A stretch of DNA of 41,834 nt from Streptococcus loxodontisalivarius (GTDB lineage Bacteria > Bacillota > Bacilli > Lactobacillales > Streptococcaceae). Location: the NCBI RefSeq assembly GCF_016908645.1, contig NZ_JAFBEH010000019.1, forward strand, positions 1 to 41,834, read 5' to 3'. Position 1 is the stretch's first letter, and each line of letters opens with the position of its first letter. This document shows positions 15,699 through 25,602 of the stretch, one piece after another. The notes beneath the pieces were generated by a model, which was not told where the DNA came from, did no database searches, and saw only the letters and a program-made list of their open reading frames with translations. Position numbers and translations under genes: made by a program.

Positions 15699-16592
15699 CT
15701 ATCTATTTTTTTGTAAATCTATGATAACGCTCTCAAAGTCATCTGTCAAGCCATTTTCAAAAATCATCTCATTTTTCGTGTAAGGATTTGTAAAATGTAA
15801 GTAATGGCAATGCAAAGCCTGTCGCTCAATACCGCAATCCATACGCCCTCCATAGAGGTCGTCACCGAGTAGAGGGAAACCAATATGAGAAAAATGGACA
15901 CGAATCTGATGAGTACGTCCAGTATGCAGGCGAATATCAACCAAATGGACATCTCCGAATGACTCAACAATCTCATAGCTAGTATGAGCATACTTGCCAG
16001 ACTTGTGAACACGGCGTGTAATCATGCTGTCTTCATCACGAGCAATCGGTGCAATAATCTCACCTTTGGGCTCAAGATGACCCGTACCAGAAACAAGAGC
16101 GAAATACCGCTTCTCGATAGCTTTAGCCTGCAACTGCTTATCCAGTCTAGCATGGGCATAGCCGTGCTTAGCAAAGAGCATGAGTCCACTGGTATCTCTG
16201 TCCAATCTGGTTACGATATGAACCTGCTTATTGGGATAATTATTAGCAAGATAGTAATGCTTGACAAAATTGGCAATGGTATTGGAATGAAGGACACTCG
16301 GAATACTTGCAAAACCAAAAGGTTTATTGATGACCATGAAATTATCATCTTCATAGACAATATCCAAATCCTGAGCAACTGGTTGTAGCGTTTCATGCGA
16401 TTCTTCATCTGGAATATCAATGGAAACGACATCACCAACATCTAGCAGATAGATGGCATTCTGTTCAACACCATTGACCCAGATATTACCACCTTTGAAC
16501 TTGACCTTGGCAAGGAGAGCCTTAGACACATCGTGTCCCTTAAGGAAGGTCTTGACTTTACATCTTCTATCGACAACAAACTCAAATCTCAT
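15699..16592 (-). CDS. RluA/RluD-family pseudouridine synthase
   Basis: The 297-residue enzyme converts uridine to pseudouridine in RNA, probably 23S rRNA. An S4-like RNA-binding part occupies about residues 10-75 ([20 protein letters not shown]). The catalytic domain has the family motif [15 protein letters not shown] (the Asp after RL is the catalytic residue), and [13 protein letters not shown] followed by the GDDLYGG block. Which uridines it modifies is not evident. The ATG overlaps the nadK stop by four bases (ATGA), so translation is coupled. Confidence 0.9.
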   Translation of the reverse strand: MRFEFVVDRRCKVKTFLKGHDVSKALLAKVKFKGGNIWVNGVEQNAIYLLDVGDVVSIDIPDEESHETLQPVAQDLDIVYEDDNFMVINKPFGFASIPSVLHSNTIANFVKHYYLANNYPNKQVHIVTRLDRDTSGLMLFAKHGYAHARLDKQLQAKAIEKRYFALVSGTGHLEPKGEIIAPIARDEDSMITRRVHKSGKYAHTSYEIVESFGDVHLVDIRLHTGRTHQIRVHFSHIGFPLLGDDLYGGRMDCGIERQALHCHYLHFTNPYTKNEMIFENGLTDDFESVIIDLQKNR

Positions 16593-17425
16593 GAATCAAA
16601 CTCCCCGATAAAAGCGTCCTTAACTCGCTCCCAAAAGCTTGTATGGAAAGGCGTTGCAACAAAGCTGATTTTCTTACTGTCCAGACTGTATTCAACCTTG
16701 GCAACATTCTTATGTGAAAAGGTCTTATTATCCACCGAAAGTGTATAGGTTCCAAGACGTTTAGGGACAATCTCAATATGCTCATGCTTAGGAATAATCA
16801 CCGAAGAACCCAGAGTGCGATAGACACGATTATTAAGGCTTGAGATTTCGGTCAATTGCAGAGCTTCAATGGTTGGATGCAGAATGGCTCCGCCCAAAGA
16901 TTTATTATAGGCTGTCGAACCTGTCGGCGTTGACACAGAGATACCATCTCCGCGGAAACGTTCAAATTTAACACCGTTAATCAAGACATCTGCTACCATG
17001 GTTTTTTCGATACGTTTGATCGTTGCTTCGTTCAGAGCTCTGCTCTCAATAATACGACCATCTTGAAGAGTCAGTTTGACATGCAAGACAGGATAGGAGA
17101 TCTTCTCTCCCTTATCCTTACGCAGATCCTCCAAGAGCTTATCAACCTCAAAATCACGATAGTCTGTGTAAAAACCCAAATGTCCTGTGTGAATACCAAC
17201 AAAACGCACACGATCCAAGTCCTTTTCATACATGTGAAAGGCTGACAAGAGCATGCCATCACCACCGATTGAAATCACGATATCTGGATTATGCTTGCTT
17301 AAATAAAAGTCTTTATCGTCTCGTAATGCCGCAAAAAGCTTTGAGACAACGCGTTTGCTCTGGTATTTACCATTTGCAATAATGGCGACGCGCTGCACCT
17401 TACCTGAATAATTCGTCTGTGTCAT
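16589..17425 (-). CDS. nadK: NAD kinase
   Basis: The 278-residue enzyme phosphorylates NAD to NADP using ATP or polyphosphate. The GGDG motif ([13 protein letters not shown]), the NE in ALNEATIKR and the glycine-rich [17 protein letters not shown] block are all present. The ATG at 17425 (with AGGA seven bases upstream) is preferred over a GTG immediately before it. It overlaps the end of relQ by 26 bases and the next gene by four, so relQ, nadK and the pseudouridine synthase form a tightly coupled operon. Confidence 0.95.
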   Translation of the reverse strand: MTQTNYSGKVQRVAIIANGKYQSKRVVSKLFAALRDDKDFYLSKHNPDIVISIGGDGMLLSAFHMYEKDLDRVRFVGIHTGHLGFYTDYRDFEVDKLLEDLRKDKGEKISYPVLHVKLTLQDGRIIESRALNEATIKRIEKTMVADVLINGVKFERFRGDGISVSTPTGSTAYNKSLGGAILHPTIEALQLTEISSLNNRVYRTLGSSVIIPKHEHIEIVPKRLGTYTLSVDNKTFSHKNVAKVEYSLDSKKISFVATPFHTSFWERVKDAFIGEFDS

Positions 17426-18071
17426 CACTATTTCCTACACCATCGTTTAATGTTCTGCTTACAGGGTCAAATAAAAGCTGAGCTTCCTGTATGTCTTCCT
17501 TGATTTTACGCATTTCTTCATCCAGTTCAAGGGCAATCTTTGCTGTCGTCTCAAGGCGTTTCTTAATCTCGTCTGGGAACTCACCCTTATACTTGTAATT
17601 TAAGGAGTGTTCAATGGTTGCCCAGAAATTCATAGCCAATGTCCTAATCTGAATCTCAGCTAGAACTGTTTTTTGTCCGTCAATGGTATCCACAGGATAC
17701 TCGATAACAACATGATAAGAGCGGTAGCCGCTAGCTTTCATATTGCGAATGTAGTCACGTTCATAGACGATTTTCATGTCGTGACGGTGGCGCAGCAATT
17801 CTAAGACATCATCGACGTCATCCACGAACTGCACCATGATGCGCAAGCCTGCGATATCTTGTAAATCCTGGGCGATATTTTCTTCCTTGATACCTCTAAG
17901 GGCCATCTTTTCAAGAATACTCTCCGAAGATTTGACTCTACCAGTCACAAATTCAATGGGAGAGTGGCGATTTTGCTTACGAAATTGTTTTCGAATGCCT
18001 CGCAACTTTATCTTCAACTCGCCAACGGTTTGAATATAGGGATCTAAAAATTCTTCCCAATCTATTGCCAC
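17400..18071 (-). CDS. relQ: Small alarmone synthetase RelQ, (p)ppGpp synthetase
   Basis: The 223-residue protein has only the RelA/SpoT synthetase domain and no hydrolase or regulatory domain, as in the RelQ/SAS1 class. It transfers pyrophosphate from ATP to GDP/GTP. Visible motifs are [36 protein letters not shown] and [20 protein letters not shown]. The C-terminal helix follows. The start is GTG at 18071, with AAAGGAG six bases upstream, giving a protein that begins (M)[11 protein letters not shown] as in relatives; an upstream in-frame start would add a spurious tail. It is the first gene of the operon. Confidence 0.93.
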   Translation of the reverse strand: MAIDWEEFLDPYIQTVGELKIKLRGIRKQFRKQNRHSPIEFVTGRVKSSESILEKMALRGIKEENIAQDLQDIAGLRIMVQFVDDVDDVLELLRHRHDMKIVYERDYIRNMKASGYRSYHVVIEYPVDTIDGQKTVLAEIQIRTLAMNFWATIEHSLNYKYKGEFPDEIKKRLETTAKIALELDEEMRKIKEDIQEAQLLFDPVSRTLNDGVGNSDDTDELFR

Positions 18072-18102
18072 AAGGACTCCTTTTCTATTTGCTCTGCTAT
18101 TT

Positions 18103-18131
18103 TGCATAGGACTAGGGCTAACCCTTGTCAA
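18103..18131 (-). promoter_or_regulatory. Sigma-A promoter of the relQ operon
   Basis: Minus-strand TTGACA (18126-18131) and TATGCA (18103-18108) are 17 bases apart and lie 32 bases upstream of the relQ GTG. The -35 is a perfect consensus. Confidence 0.6.
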
Positions 18132-18203
18132 ATAGTAGAGTTTTTTATAAAATTAACTTTAAAAATAATTATATCATATTCGAGACCACAAAGGAAAATA
18201 AAT

Positions 18204-18776
18204 ATGAACCACTTAGAAATTGAGTATAAAACCATGCTGACCAAGGCTGAGTTTAACCATCTTCAGTCTTTGCTCATGCATGTGCCAGCTATTACTCAAA
18301 CCAACTACTACTTCGATACAGAAACCAACGAAATGCGAAATAAGCGCCTTTCACTGCGTATCCGTACTTTCGACAAGGCTGCAGAGATGACCTTGAAAAT
18401 TCCTAAAACGGTAGGTACGCTTGAACATAATCTACCACTCAGCCGTGAGGAGGCACGTCAAATCATTGAAACGGGAAACTTCCCTGATAATGCTATCACG
18501 CAACTAATCCATCAGCACGGTGTTGACCTAACTGCTCTCAAAACACTGGGACATCTGACAACTGTCCGCCGTGAATGTCAAACTGCTATCGGTCTCATGG
18601 CACTTGACCGCAACCAGTACGCTGGACGCATCGACTATGAATTAGAACTGGAAGTTCAAGACGCTGAACAAGGTAAAGAAGACTTTGCCAAATACCTTGA
18701 AGACAACAACGTCAGCTTTAAGTATGCTAAAAGTAAGGTTGCTCGCTTCTGCTCAACCTTAAAAAGAGAAGATTAA
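18204..18776 (+). CDS. CYTH domain protein (triphosphate tunnel metalloenzyme)
   Basis: The 190-residue protein begins MNHLEIEYKTML, carrying the ExExK signature of CYTH proteins, and has further alternating charged residues (RLSLRIRTF, EMTLKIPK, YELELEVQD) that line the tunnel and bind metal and triphosphate. Members hydrolyse tripolyphosphate or make cAMP; Firmicute relatives next to relQ are probably triphosphatases. The ATG at 18204 is chosen from AAAGGAA upstream and the motif position. It is divergent from relQ. Confidence 0.88.
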   Translation: MNHLEIEYKTMLTKAEFNHLQSLLMHVPAITQTNYYFDTETNEMRNKRLSLRIRTFDKAAEMTLKIPKTVGTLEHNLPLSREEARQIIETGNFPDNAITQLIHQHGVDLTALKTLGHLTTVRRECQTAIGLMALDRNQYAGRIDYELELEVQDAEQGKEDFAKYLEDNNVSFKYAKSKVARFCSTLKRED

Positions 18777-18782
18777 TAAGTA

Positions 18783-18814
18783 AAAGAGCTTGGATATGTC
18801 CGAGCTCTTTGACT
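18783..18814 (+). terminator. Terminator after the CYTH gene
   Basis: A 12-bp stem (18783-18794 with 18799-18810, one G-T pair, loop TATG) stands six bases after the stop, followed by a modest T-rich tract. Confidence 0.65.
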
Positions 18815-18928
18815 TTTCTGAGACTAGTTGTAGCATTCAATTTCTGTCTACAGGTTGGTATTTTCTGGATTCTTTTCATATTTTCAGAGAAAGTCTCATC
18901 AAATGCTGAATTATTCTCATTTTTTTGG

Positions 18929-18934
18929 TAAAAT
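18929..18934 (+). promoter_or_regulatory. Extended -10 promoter for prs
   Basis: TGGTAAAAT at 18926-18934 is an extended -10 box. No good -35 is seen at 17 bases. AAAAAAGGAG follows at 18948-18957 and the prs ATG is at 18971. Confidence 0.45.
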
Positions 18935-18970
18935 AGGAATAACTTAGAAAAAAGGAGCCATCATTTAAAA

Positions 18971-19942
18971 ATGGTAAATCATTCTGCAAACCCACAACTT
19001 AAACTGTTTTCATTGACATCAAACACTGCTATTGCTGAAAAAATCGCTAAAGCAGCTGGTGTGCCACTCGGAAAATTGTCATCACGTCAATTCTCAGATG
19101 GTGAAATCATGATCAACATTGAAGAGAGTGTTCGTGGGGACGATATTTACATTGTTCAATCAACAAGCAACCCTGTTAATGACCACCTTTGGGAACTTCT
19201 TATCATGGTTGATGCCTGCAAACGTGCTAGCGCCAACTCAGTAAACGTTGTCATCCCTTACTTTGGTTACTCTCGTCAGGACCGTATCGCTGCGTCACGT
19301 GAGCCAATCACTGCTAAACTTGTAGCCAACATGCTTGTTAAGGCTGGTGTTGACCGTGTGCTTGTTCTCGACTTGCACGCTGTTCAAGTACAAGGCTTCT
19401 TTGATATTCCAGTTGATAACCTCTTCACAATGCCACTCTTTGCCAAACACTATATTGACAAAGGTTTGACTGGTTCAGATGTTGTTGTTGTCAGCCCTAA
19501 AAACTCAGGCGTTAAACGTGCTCGTAGTCTTGCTGAGTACCTTGATGCACCTATCGCTATCATCGACTATTCAGAAGATGACTCCCACCGTGAGGAAGGC
19601 TACATCATCGGTGATGTCAAAGGCAAAAAAGCAATCCTTGTTGATGATATCCTTAACACTGGTAAAACTTTTGCTGAAGCTGCTAAGATTGTTGAACGTG
19701 ATGGCGCTACTGAAATTTATGCCGTTGCAAGTCACGGTCTCTTTGCTGGTGGTGCTGCTGAAGTCCTCAAAATGGCTCCAATCAAGGAAATCTTGGTTAC
19801 AGACTCTGTTTGCACAGACGAACCAAAACCTGAAAACGTTGAGTACCTTACTGCAAGCGAGTTGATTGCGGAAGCTATTGTTCGTATCTACGAACGTCAA
19901 CCACTTAGCCCACTCTTTACTTACACAGAAGACGAGGATTAA
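18971..19942 (+). CDS. prs: Ribose-phosphate pyrophosphokinase (PRPP synthetase)
   Basis: The 323-residue enzyme makes PRPP from ribose 5-phosphate and ATP for purine, pyrimidine, histidine and NAD synthesis. Signatures are [26 protein letters not shown] (flexible loop), [18 protein letters not shown], and the PRPP-binding [10 protein letters not shown]. The segment [12 protein letters not shown] replaces the more usual VSPDxGGVxRAR, and the residues after IAIIDY are acidic rather than KRR. This resembles the streptococcal form near relQ, and a second prs elsewhere in the genome would be expected. The cysteine desulfurase gene follows five bases later. Confidence 0.93.
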   Translation: MVNHSANPQLKLFSLTSNTAIAEKIAKAAGVPLGKLSSRQFSDGEIMINIEESVRGDDIYIVQSTSNPVNDHLWELLIMVDACKRASANSVNVVIPYFGYSRQDRIAASREPITAKLVANMLVKAGVDRVLVLDLHAVQVQGFFDIPVDNLFTMPLFAKHYIDKGLTGSDVVVVSPKNSGVKRARSLAEYLDAPIAIIDYSEDDSHREEGYIIGDVKGKKAILVDDILNTGKTFAEAAKIVERDGATEIYAVASHGLFAGGAAEVLKMAPIKEILVTDSVCTDEPKPENVEYLTASELIAEAIVRIYERQPLSPLFTYTEDED

Positions 19943-19946
19943 TGCT

Positions 19947-21065
19947 GTGATCTATCTCGATAACGCAGCAACAAGTCCTTTGACCCAAAAGGCAATGGAC
20001 GCCATGACACAAGTCATGACGTCCAATTTGGCTAATCCCTCAAGTATTCATGCTTATGGGCGAAAAGCTAGTCAAGCGCTGCGTTTGGATCGCCAACTTG
20101 TTGCTAACTATTTTCAAACCAATCCAAGAAATATTGTCTTTACATCTGGTGGCAGCGAGAGTAATAACACTGCTATCAAGGGCTATGCTCTTCGTAATCA
20201 AGATAAGGGTAAACACCTCATCACCAGTCAAATCGAGCACCATGCTGTTCTTCATGTAATGGAATACTTGGAAAATCGCTTTGGCTTTGAAGTGACTTAT
20301 CTTGAACCTATCAATGGTTCTATCACACCAGATCAAGTTAAGGATGCCCTACGTGAAGATACGATTCTGGTATCTCTTATGTATGCCAATAATGAGACTG
20401 GAGCACTTCTCCCAATTGCAGAAATTGGACAGAATTTGGCGCAACATCAGGCTGTTTTTCATGTCGATGCTGTGCAGGCAGTTGGTAAATTGGCTATTCA
20501 TCCTGAAGAATTGGGCATTGACCTTCTTTCTGCCTCTGCCCACAAGTTCCACGGTCCAAAGGGAGTTGGAATTCTCTATCAGGCACCACACATTCTATTG
20601 GATAATCTGCTTCATGGTGGCGAACAAGAGGAAAAACGCAGAGCTAGCACAGAAAACTTGATTGGTATTGCTGGAATGGCTGCCGCTCTGGATGAAGCTA
20701 GTCAGCACTTGCAAGCCAATTATGACTATATTAGTCAGTTGAGAGAGCATTTTCTCAAGGAGCTAGAGGGGCTTGACTACTATCTCAACAGTCCTGAAGA
20801 TTCTCTGCCTCATGTTATTAATCTTGGTTTTCCTGCTGCCAATAATGGTGCCCTACTAACAAGACTGGATCTTCTTGGCATTGCAGTCTCAACTGGTTCT
20901 GCTTGTACAGCTGGGACAGTTGATCCAAGTCATGTACTAGCTGCTATGTATGGTAAGACTTCTGCTCGTTTACAAGAATCAATTCGTGTCAGTCTGTCTG
21001 AACTCAATACTAAAGAAGAACTCAGCCAGCTGGCACAAGCATTACATCAGATTTTAGGAGATTAA
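19947..21065 (+). CDS. Cysteine desulfurase, NifS/IscS class V aminotransferase
   Basis: The 372-residue PLP enzyme takes sulfur from cysteine for thio-modification or Fe-S cluster assembly. The PLP lysine is in SASAHKFHGPKG (about residue 200) and the reactive cysteine in STGSACTAG (about residue 320). The start is GTG at 19947 with GAGG upstream, so the protein begins (M)IYLDNAATSPLTQ; the longer upstream frame is inside prs. It is followed by its usual partner gene, DUF1831. The sulfur acceptor is not in the window. Confidence 0.92.
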   Translation: MIYLDNAATSPLTQKAMDAMTQVMTSNLANPSSIHAYGRKASQALRLDRQLVANYFQTNPRNIVFTSGGSESNNTAIKGYALRNQDKGKHLITSQIEHHAVLHVMEYLENRFGFEVTYLEPINGSITPDQVKDALREDTILVSLMYANNETGALLPIAEIGQNLAQHQAVFHVDAVQAVGKLAIHPEELGIDLLSASAHKFHGPKGVGILYQAPHILLDNLLHGGEQEEKRRASTENLIGIAGMAAALDEASQHLQANYDYISQLREHFLKELEGLDYYLNSPEDSLPHVINLGFPAANNGALLTRLDLLGIAVSTGSACTAGTVDPSHVLAAMYGKTSARLQESIRVSLSELNTKEELSQLAQALHQILGD

Positions 21066-21066
21066 A

Positions 21067-21414
21067 ATGGCTTTTGAAAAAATTGTTTCCCTTACAGATT
21101 GTGATTTTAGCTATGCTATTAGCCCAAAAATCAAAAAATACACCCTCAGAGATAATACTTTCTTCCAAACCAAGGTTGGTAACTATGAGTTGACTCGCCT
21201 TTTGGAATGGGTACCAAATTCAGGTGATGGTTTTAGTCTTAAAATCGTCATCAACAAAGATCTGACTGGTTTTAAACTCAATATCACTGATAAATCTGGT
21301 CTTCGTCTGGTTAATATCTTCAAGTCAGAAGATAATAAAATCCTTCAAGACAAGTTCTACTTCCTTATGGATAGTCTTGTTGAACGTGATATTTTTGAAA
21401 AAATTGCAAAATAA
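21067..21414 (+). CDS. DUF1831 family protein
   Basis: The 115-residue soluble protein matches the DUF1831 family by length, by its constant position after a class V cysteine desulfurase, and by FEKIVSLTDCDFSYAISPKI. Function is unknown; a role as helper or acceptor for the desulfurase is guessed from neighbourhood. It starts two bases after the desulfurase stop (TAAAATG) with AGGAGA upstream. A terminator follows. Confidence 0.8.
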   Translation: MAFEKIVSLTDCDFSYAISPKIKKYTLRDNTFFQTKVGNYELTRLLEWVPNSGDGFSLKIVINKDLTGFKLNITDKSGLRLVNIFKSEDNKILQDKFYFLMDSLVERDIFEKIAK

Positions 21415-21437
21415 GCCCGAGAAGTTTGTTATAGAAA

Positions 21438-21464
21438 ATATCTATCTCTTGATAGGTATTTTTT
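21438..21464 (+). terminator. Terminator after DUF1831
   Basis: ATATCTATC (21438-21446) pairs with GATAGGTAT (21451-21459, one G-T pair), loop TCTT, followed by a run of Ts. Confidence 0.8.
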
Positions 21465-21483
21465 ATCAGGTCTTTTGGCACTT

Positions 21484-21515
21484 TTGTTGCAAAATTCACA
21501 AAGTTTATTTACAAT
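21484..21515 (+). promoter_or_regulatory. rex promoter with overlapping Rex-box-like operator
   Basis: TTGCAA (21487-21492) and TACAAT (21510-21515) are 17 bases apart. TTGTTGCAAAATTCACAA at 21484-21501 covers the -35 and agrees with the Rex consensus TTGTGAAAWWTTTCACAA at 14 of 18 positions, with both outer quartets intact. Autoregulation by NADH/NAD+ ratio is likely. Confidence 0.6.
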
Positions 21516-21546
21516 AATACTATGAAAATTTTTAAGGAGACGGTAT

Positions 21547-22182
21547 ATGACTATCGATAAATCCATTCCAAATGCGACAGCCAAACGACTGTCATTATAC
21601 TATCGTATCTTCAAACGATTTAATGCAGATAATATTGAAAAAGCGAGTTCTAAGCAAATCGCTGACGCTATTGGAGTTGATTCCGCTACTGTTCGCCGTG
21701 ACTTTTCTTACTTTGGTGAGTTGGGACGTCGCGGCTTTGGTTATGATGTTAAAAAATTGATGAATTTCTTTGCGGATATTCTCAATGACCATTCTATTAC
21801 GAATGTTTTGCTTGTTGGTGCGGGGAATTTGGGGCGTGCCCTTCTCAACTATCGCTTCCACGATCGTAACAAGATGCAGCTTGCCATGGCATTTGATACA
21901 GATGATAATGAATTGGTTGGTACGAAAACTGCTGACGGTATTCCTATCTACGCTATTTCTAGTATCAAGGAACGCTTGAAGGATACCGATATTGAAACAG
22001 CTATTCTAACTGTACCAAGTACCAAGGCACAAGAGGTTGCGGATATCTTGGTTGGGGCTGGAATTAAGGGAATTTTGTCCTTCTCTCCTGTTCATCTGAC
22101 AGTACCAAAGGGTGTTGTTGTTCAGTATGTTGACTTGACGAGTGAGCTTCAAACTCTTCTTTACTTTATGAATCAAGAATAA
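21547..22182 (+). CDS. rex: Redox-sensing transcriptional repressor Rex
   Basis: The 211-residue repressor has an N-terminal winged helix (about 10-80: [20 protein letters not shown], then [14 protein letters not shown]) and a Rossmann NAD(H)-binding domain ([16 protein letters not shown]). It ends with the domain-swap helix ([15 protein letters not shown]). High NADH releases it from operators of fermentation genes, in a window where pta is a neighbour. AAGGAGA precedes the ATG. The amidotransferase gene follows ten bases later, so they form an operon. Confidence 0.95.
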   Translation: MTIDKSIPNATAKRLSLYYRIFKRFNADNIEKASSKQIADAIGVDSATVRRDFSYFGELGRRGFGYDVKKLMNFFADILNDHSITNVLLVGAGNLGRALLNYRFHDRNKMQLAMAFDTDDNELVGTKTADGIPIYAISSIKERLKDTDIETAILTVPSTKAQEVADILVGAGIKGILSFSPVHLTVPKGVVVQYVDLTSELQTLLYFMNQE

Positions 22183-22191
22183 GGAGCCTAT

Positions 22192-22887
22192 ATGTCCAAA
22201 CCAATTATTGGTATCACAGCAAATCAACGACCGAATCCAACCATTGATGACATTATGTGGTCTTATGCTCCTACTGGTTTCATTGACGGCGTTAAGCATG
22301 CAGGTGGTATTCCACTACTGCTACCTATCGGTGATGCTGAAGATGCAAAAACCTACGTTTCGATGGTAGACAAGGTCATTCTCATCGGTGGTCAAAATGT
22401 TGATCCTCAATATTACGGTGAGGAAAATCAAGCTAGTGAGGATGATTTCTTCAAGGAACGTGATGTCTATGAGCTAGCTATTATCGCAGAGGCTGTTAAG
22501 CAGAAAAAACCTATTTTTTCAGTCTGTCGTGGTACCCAACTCATGAATGTTGCCCTTGGTGGTAGTCTTCATCAGGATATCGAGAATCACTGGCAAGACC
22601 ATCCATCTGATTATCTGGCTCATGAAATGGTAGTTGATCCTGATAGTAGCCTCGCTAACATTTATGGAACACGAACAGCGGTTAACTCTTTCCACCACCA
22701 GAGTATCAATCACTTGGCTAGTGATTTAAAAATCATTGCCCGTGATCCCGAAGATGGCACTGTTGAAGCCGTAGAATCAACAAATCCAAATATGCGCTTC
22801 CTAGGTGTCCAATGGCACCCTGAGCTCCTACACGAGTCTCGCAAGGAAGACCTTGACCTCTTCAAATATGTTGTAAACGATTTATAA
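22192..22887 (+). CDS. Class I glutamine amidotransferase-like hydrolase (peptidase C26)
   Basis: The 231-residue protein has the nucleophile elbow [15 protein letters not shown] (Cys112), the substrate motif SFHHQS and the catalytic pair WHPE. These are typical of PuuD/gamma-glutamyl-GABA hydrolase-like proteins, which cleave gamma-glutamyl amides, and not of amidotransferases bound to a synthase. The true substrate is unknown. AAGGAG precedes the ATG. Its end overlaps the radC end by six bases tail to tail, leaving no room for a separate terminator. Confidence 0.88.
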   Translation: MSKPIIGITANQRPNPTIDDIMWSYAPTGFIDGVKHAGGIPLLLPIGDAEDAKTYVSMVDKVILIGGQNVDPQYYGEENQASEDDFFKERDVYELAIIAEAVKQKKPIFSVCRGTQLMNVALGGSLHQDIENHWQDHPSDYLAHEMVVDPDSSLANIYGTRTAVNSFHHQSINHLASDLKIIARDPEDGTVEAVESTNPNMRFLGVQWHPELLHESRKEDLDLFKYVVNDL

Positions 22888-23562
22888 AAGATTGGTTTCC
22901 TCACGGAAGCTGTAATAATCTTTTTTACCAACGATGATGTGATCAAGGCAGACAATGCCGATGTCTTCACATGATCGTTTTATTTTTTGAGTAAATTGAA
23001 GATCATTCTCACTAGGGCTGACACTGCCTGATGGATGATTATGGACAATAATCAAGGAAGTTGCCATATTGCGACAGGCAAAGTGCAAAATCTCTCTAGG
23101 CTCTGCTATTGACCGCCTAACCGTGCCAATAAAAATGGTCCGCTGTTCAATAATGCGGTTCTGAGTATCAAGATAGATCGCTACTAGGTGCTCCTGCTGC
23201 TTATCCCCAAGTTCGAACATCATCTTTCTAGCAATACGTTCGCTGGATAGGATCCGTTCAGAATTAAGGTAGTCCGACTCACTGATTCGCCTTGCAAACT
23301 CCAACATGGCCTTGATTTCAATCGACTTGACCTTCCCAATGCCCGAGATAGTCTGTAATTCTTGCAGAGAAAGTTTTCTAAAATCGGCAAGGCTATCTAA
23401 ATCATTGAGAATCTTGGTCGATAGATTGAGAACTGAGTCTTGTCTAGTTCCTGTTCTGAGGAGAATGGCAAGGAGCTCTTGGTTACTGAGCTGCTCTGCA
23501 CCCTTGTCCATCAAACGCTCTCGAGGTCTCAGAGCCTCTTCTTTAAATTCAATCGTGTACAT
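22882..23562 (-). CDS. radC: RadC family JAB-domain protein
   Basis: The 226-residue protein has an N-terminal helix-hairpin-helix region ([17 protein letters not shown]) and a C-terminal JAB/MPN domain with the metal-binding set [14 protein letters not shown]. Despite its name a role in DNA repair is disputed. The ATG follows TGGAGGTAAGTGA. It is transcribed toward the amidotransferase gene, overlapping its end by six bases, and starts about 50 bases from the divergent DUF554 gene. Confidence 0.92.
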   Translation of the reverse strand: MYTIEFKEEALRPRERLMDKGAEQLSNQELLAILLRTGTRQDSVLNLSTKILNDLDSLADFRKLSLQELQTISGIGKVKSIEIKAMLEFARRISESDYLNSERILSSERIARKMMFELGDKQQEHLVAIYLDTQNRIIEQRTIFIGTVRRSIAEPREILHFACRNMATSLIIVHNHPSGSVSPSENDLQFTQKIKRSCEDIGIVCLDHIIVGKKDYYSFREETNLL

Positions 23563-23613
23563 TCACTTACCTCCATACTTATTATTCGAATAAAATGATA
23601 GAAAGGAACTCTA

Positions 23614-24330
23614 ATGCCTACTGGAATTATCATTAACACACTTGCTATTGCTATCGGTGGCGTTTTAGGAACGCTCTTTGGTAGTAAACTTTCTGAGGAA
23701 TTTAAGGCCCAGCTTAATATGATTTTTGGCTTGGCCTCCATGGGAATGGGGATTTCATCCATGATTGACATGGCTTATATGCCAGCAGTCATCTTCTCAG
23801 TCGTTATCGGGACTGCTATCGGCCTTGCTACCAACTTTGGTAAATTTATCGAGCGTGGTGCTGGGACCATGTCAAAAGTCTTTCAAAATCAGTTAAGTAG
23901 TCTTTCTGAAAAGGAATTTATGGTTGCCCTTATCACAGTCATTGTTCTCTTCTGTGCTAGCGGGACGGGTATCTACGGAAGTTTGGTAAACGGGATGACC
24001 GGTGATAGCTCTATTTTGATTTCAAAATCGATTTTGGACCTCTTTACTGCTGCCATCTTTGCTTGTAGCCTTGGTTTTGTAGTCTCTGCAATTGCCATTC
24101 CACAGTTTATCATCTTCATGGCCCTCTTCCTACTGGCTAAAATCATCATGCCTTACACAACACCTGATATGATTAATGATTTTCGTGCCTGCGGTGGGCT
24201 CCTCATGATTGCAACTGGTTTCCGTATTCTCGGTGTGAAAATGTTTCCTACGGCTGATATGATTCCTGCTATGATTATTGTCATGCCAATCAGCTGGATT
24301 TGGGCTAATCTTATCCTGCCCTTACTTTAA
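23614..24330 (+). CDS. DUF554 family membrane protein
   Basis: The 238-residue integral membrane protein has about seven hydrophobic segments and the family start MPTGIIINTLAIAIGGVLGT, then LFGSKLSEEFK. It continues with FGLASMGMGISSMI and ends with PMSWIWANLILPLL. DUF554 proteins are suspected transporters with no settled substrate. GAAAGGA precedes the ATG. A strong two-way terminator follows. Confidence 0.85.
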   Translation: MPTGIIINTLAIAIGGVLGTLFGSKLSEEFKAQLNMIFGLASMGMGISSMIDMAYMPAVIFSVVIGTAIGLATNFGKFIERGAGTMSKVFQNQLSSLSEKEFMVALITVIVLFCASGTGIYGSLVNGMTGDSSILISKSILDLFTAAIFACSLGFVVSAIAIPQFIIFMALFLLAKIIMPYTTPDMINDFRACGGLLMIATGFRILGVKMFPTADMIPAMIIVMPISWIWANLILPLL

Positions 24331-24344
24331 TGATTTGATAAATC

Positions 24345-24378
24345 AAAATGAGTCCGATTTTCATCGAACTCATTTTTT
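24345..24378. terminator. Bidirectional terminator between convergent genes
   Basis: A 14-bp stem with one mismatch (24345-24358 with 24363-24376, loop TTTC) is bordered by T runs on the plus strand and by a T-rich tract on the minus strand. It serves the DUF554 gene and the AI-2E family gene. Confidence 0.85.
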
Positions 24379-25498
24379 ATTCTTCTATTGATAATTGCTG
24401 ACGCTTCTTAATATTATCTTTGATGATTTGGTAGATGGTTGCTGAGAGGGGAACTGCAACTAGCATACCTAGAATTCCATAGAGGGCTCCACCGACAGTG
24501 ATGGCAAGAAGAACCCACATACCAGGAAGTCCAATTGAGCCTCCGACAACACGAGGATAGATTAAGTTTCCTTCAAATTGCTGAAGTACAACCATAAAGA
24601 CCACAAACCAGCAAGCTGTTGTAATCGATTGAGTTGCGACTAGAATGAAACCGACTGTTGTTCCAATATAAGCCCCAACAACTGGAATCAAGGCAGTAAA
24701 GGCAACTAGCACTCCAACCGTTGCAGCGTATGGGAAATGGAAAATTGTCATCCCGATAGCTGTCAGCGTTCCTAGAATGATAGCCTCCAGCGTCTGACCA
24801 ACAAAGAAACCGTGGAAACGTTTATGCATAATTCCCACAACGTAATGAATAGTCTTAGCAAAACGTCCTGTGTAGGTATCAATCAACAAACCTGCTTGTC
24901 TGACAAGAGTTTTCTTGTTTCCCAAGACATAGATTGAGAAAATCAAGCTGATAACAACATTCAGTAGGGTTGAGGCAATCGATGTCACTGAGGTCAAAAG
25001 ATTGGTCAAGACTGAGACAACCTGTGACAAGATTTGTTGGCTGTAACTTGAAAGCGTGCTTGCAATATCAGAACTCATGCCGAAATAATTCAGAACCTTT
25101 GAAACCGTCTCGTTATTGCTAAGCTCATTGATCCATTTGGTAACCACAGAGGTGTCAATATGTGAGAGCGACGAGATACTTGCAATCAGGTCAGGCAGGA
25201 CGATTGAAAAGACCCAGACTATAACTGCAACAAAGGTAACATAGGCTAGTATGAGAGATGCTGCGCCTTTTATTTTCAAAAGAAATGGTAGCTGTTTGCC
25301 CATCCAGTCAAAAAGTGCCTCATAGGAACTCATGACGATATTGATGATATAGGCAATAGCTGCGCCGATTAGGAAGGGTTGGCAGGCAGACCAGAAGGTT
25401 GTCAAATAGCCGGCACCTGTTGACCAGAGACTCATGACCAGGTAGCACAGACTAAAGGCAATGACAATCGAATAAACCTGTCTTTTATCGAATTTCAT
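24377..25498 (-). CDS. AI-2E family transporter (UPF0118)
   Basis: The 373-residue membrane protein has about eight hydrophobic segments and the family blocks ISLIFSIYVLGNKKTLVRQA, FFVGQTLEAIILGTLTAIGM, ALIPVVGAYIGTTVGF and GNLIYPRVVGGSIGLPGMWV. Relatives export autoinducer-2 in E. coli or act as ion antiporters in other bacteria, so the label does not fix the substrate. The ATG at 25498 follows AAAAAAGGAG; an upstream in-frame ATG would add 12 residues that include the ribosome site. Confidence 0.88.
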   Translation of the reverse strand: MKFDKRQVYSIVIAFSLCYLVMSLWSTGAGYLTTFWSACQPFLIGAAIAYIINIVMSSYEALFDWMGKQLPFLLKIKGAASLILAYVTFVAVIVWVFSIVLPDLIASISSLSHIDTSVVTKWINELSNNETVSKVLNYFGMSSDIASTLSSYSQQILSQVVSVLTNLLTSVTSIASTLLNVVISLIFSIYVLGNKKTLVRQAGLLIDTYTGRFAKTIHYVVGIMHKRFHGFFVGQTLEAIILGTLTAIGMTIFHFPYAATVGVLVAFTALIPVVGAYIGTTVGFILVATQSITTACWFVVFMVVLQQFEGNLIYPRVVGGSIGLPGMWVLLAITVGGALYGILGMLVAVPLSATIYQIIKDNIKKRQQLSIEE

Positions 25499-25573
25499 GG
25501 GAACTCCTTTTTTAGATATATTGCCATTATACACTATTTGGCTTATAAAATGTAGTCAGAGCTTGGAGGATTG

Positions 25574-25602
25574 AAAAAAGAAGCTGACTTATTCAGCTTC
25601 TT
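25574..25602 (-). terminator. Terminator overlapping the end of the GT-C-like gene
   Basis: AAGAAGCTGA pairs with TCAGCTTCTT (about 25578-25587 with 25593-25602). Read on the minus strand it is followed by TTTTTTC. The stop codon and last codons of 25589-27139 lie within the hairpin. Confidence 0.75.

Noticed and set aside
15984..16388. 134-codon plus-strand open frame
   Set aside because: It lies antisense to the pseudouridine synthase gene, which has full family motifs; no ribosome site.
19479..19900. Open frames of over 100 codons on both strands inside prs
   Set aside because: They are shadows of prs, with low-complexity leucine-rich composition and no ribosome site.
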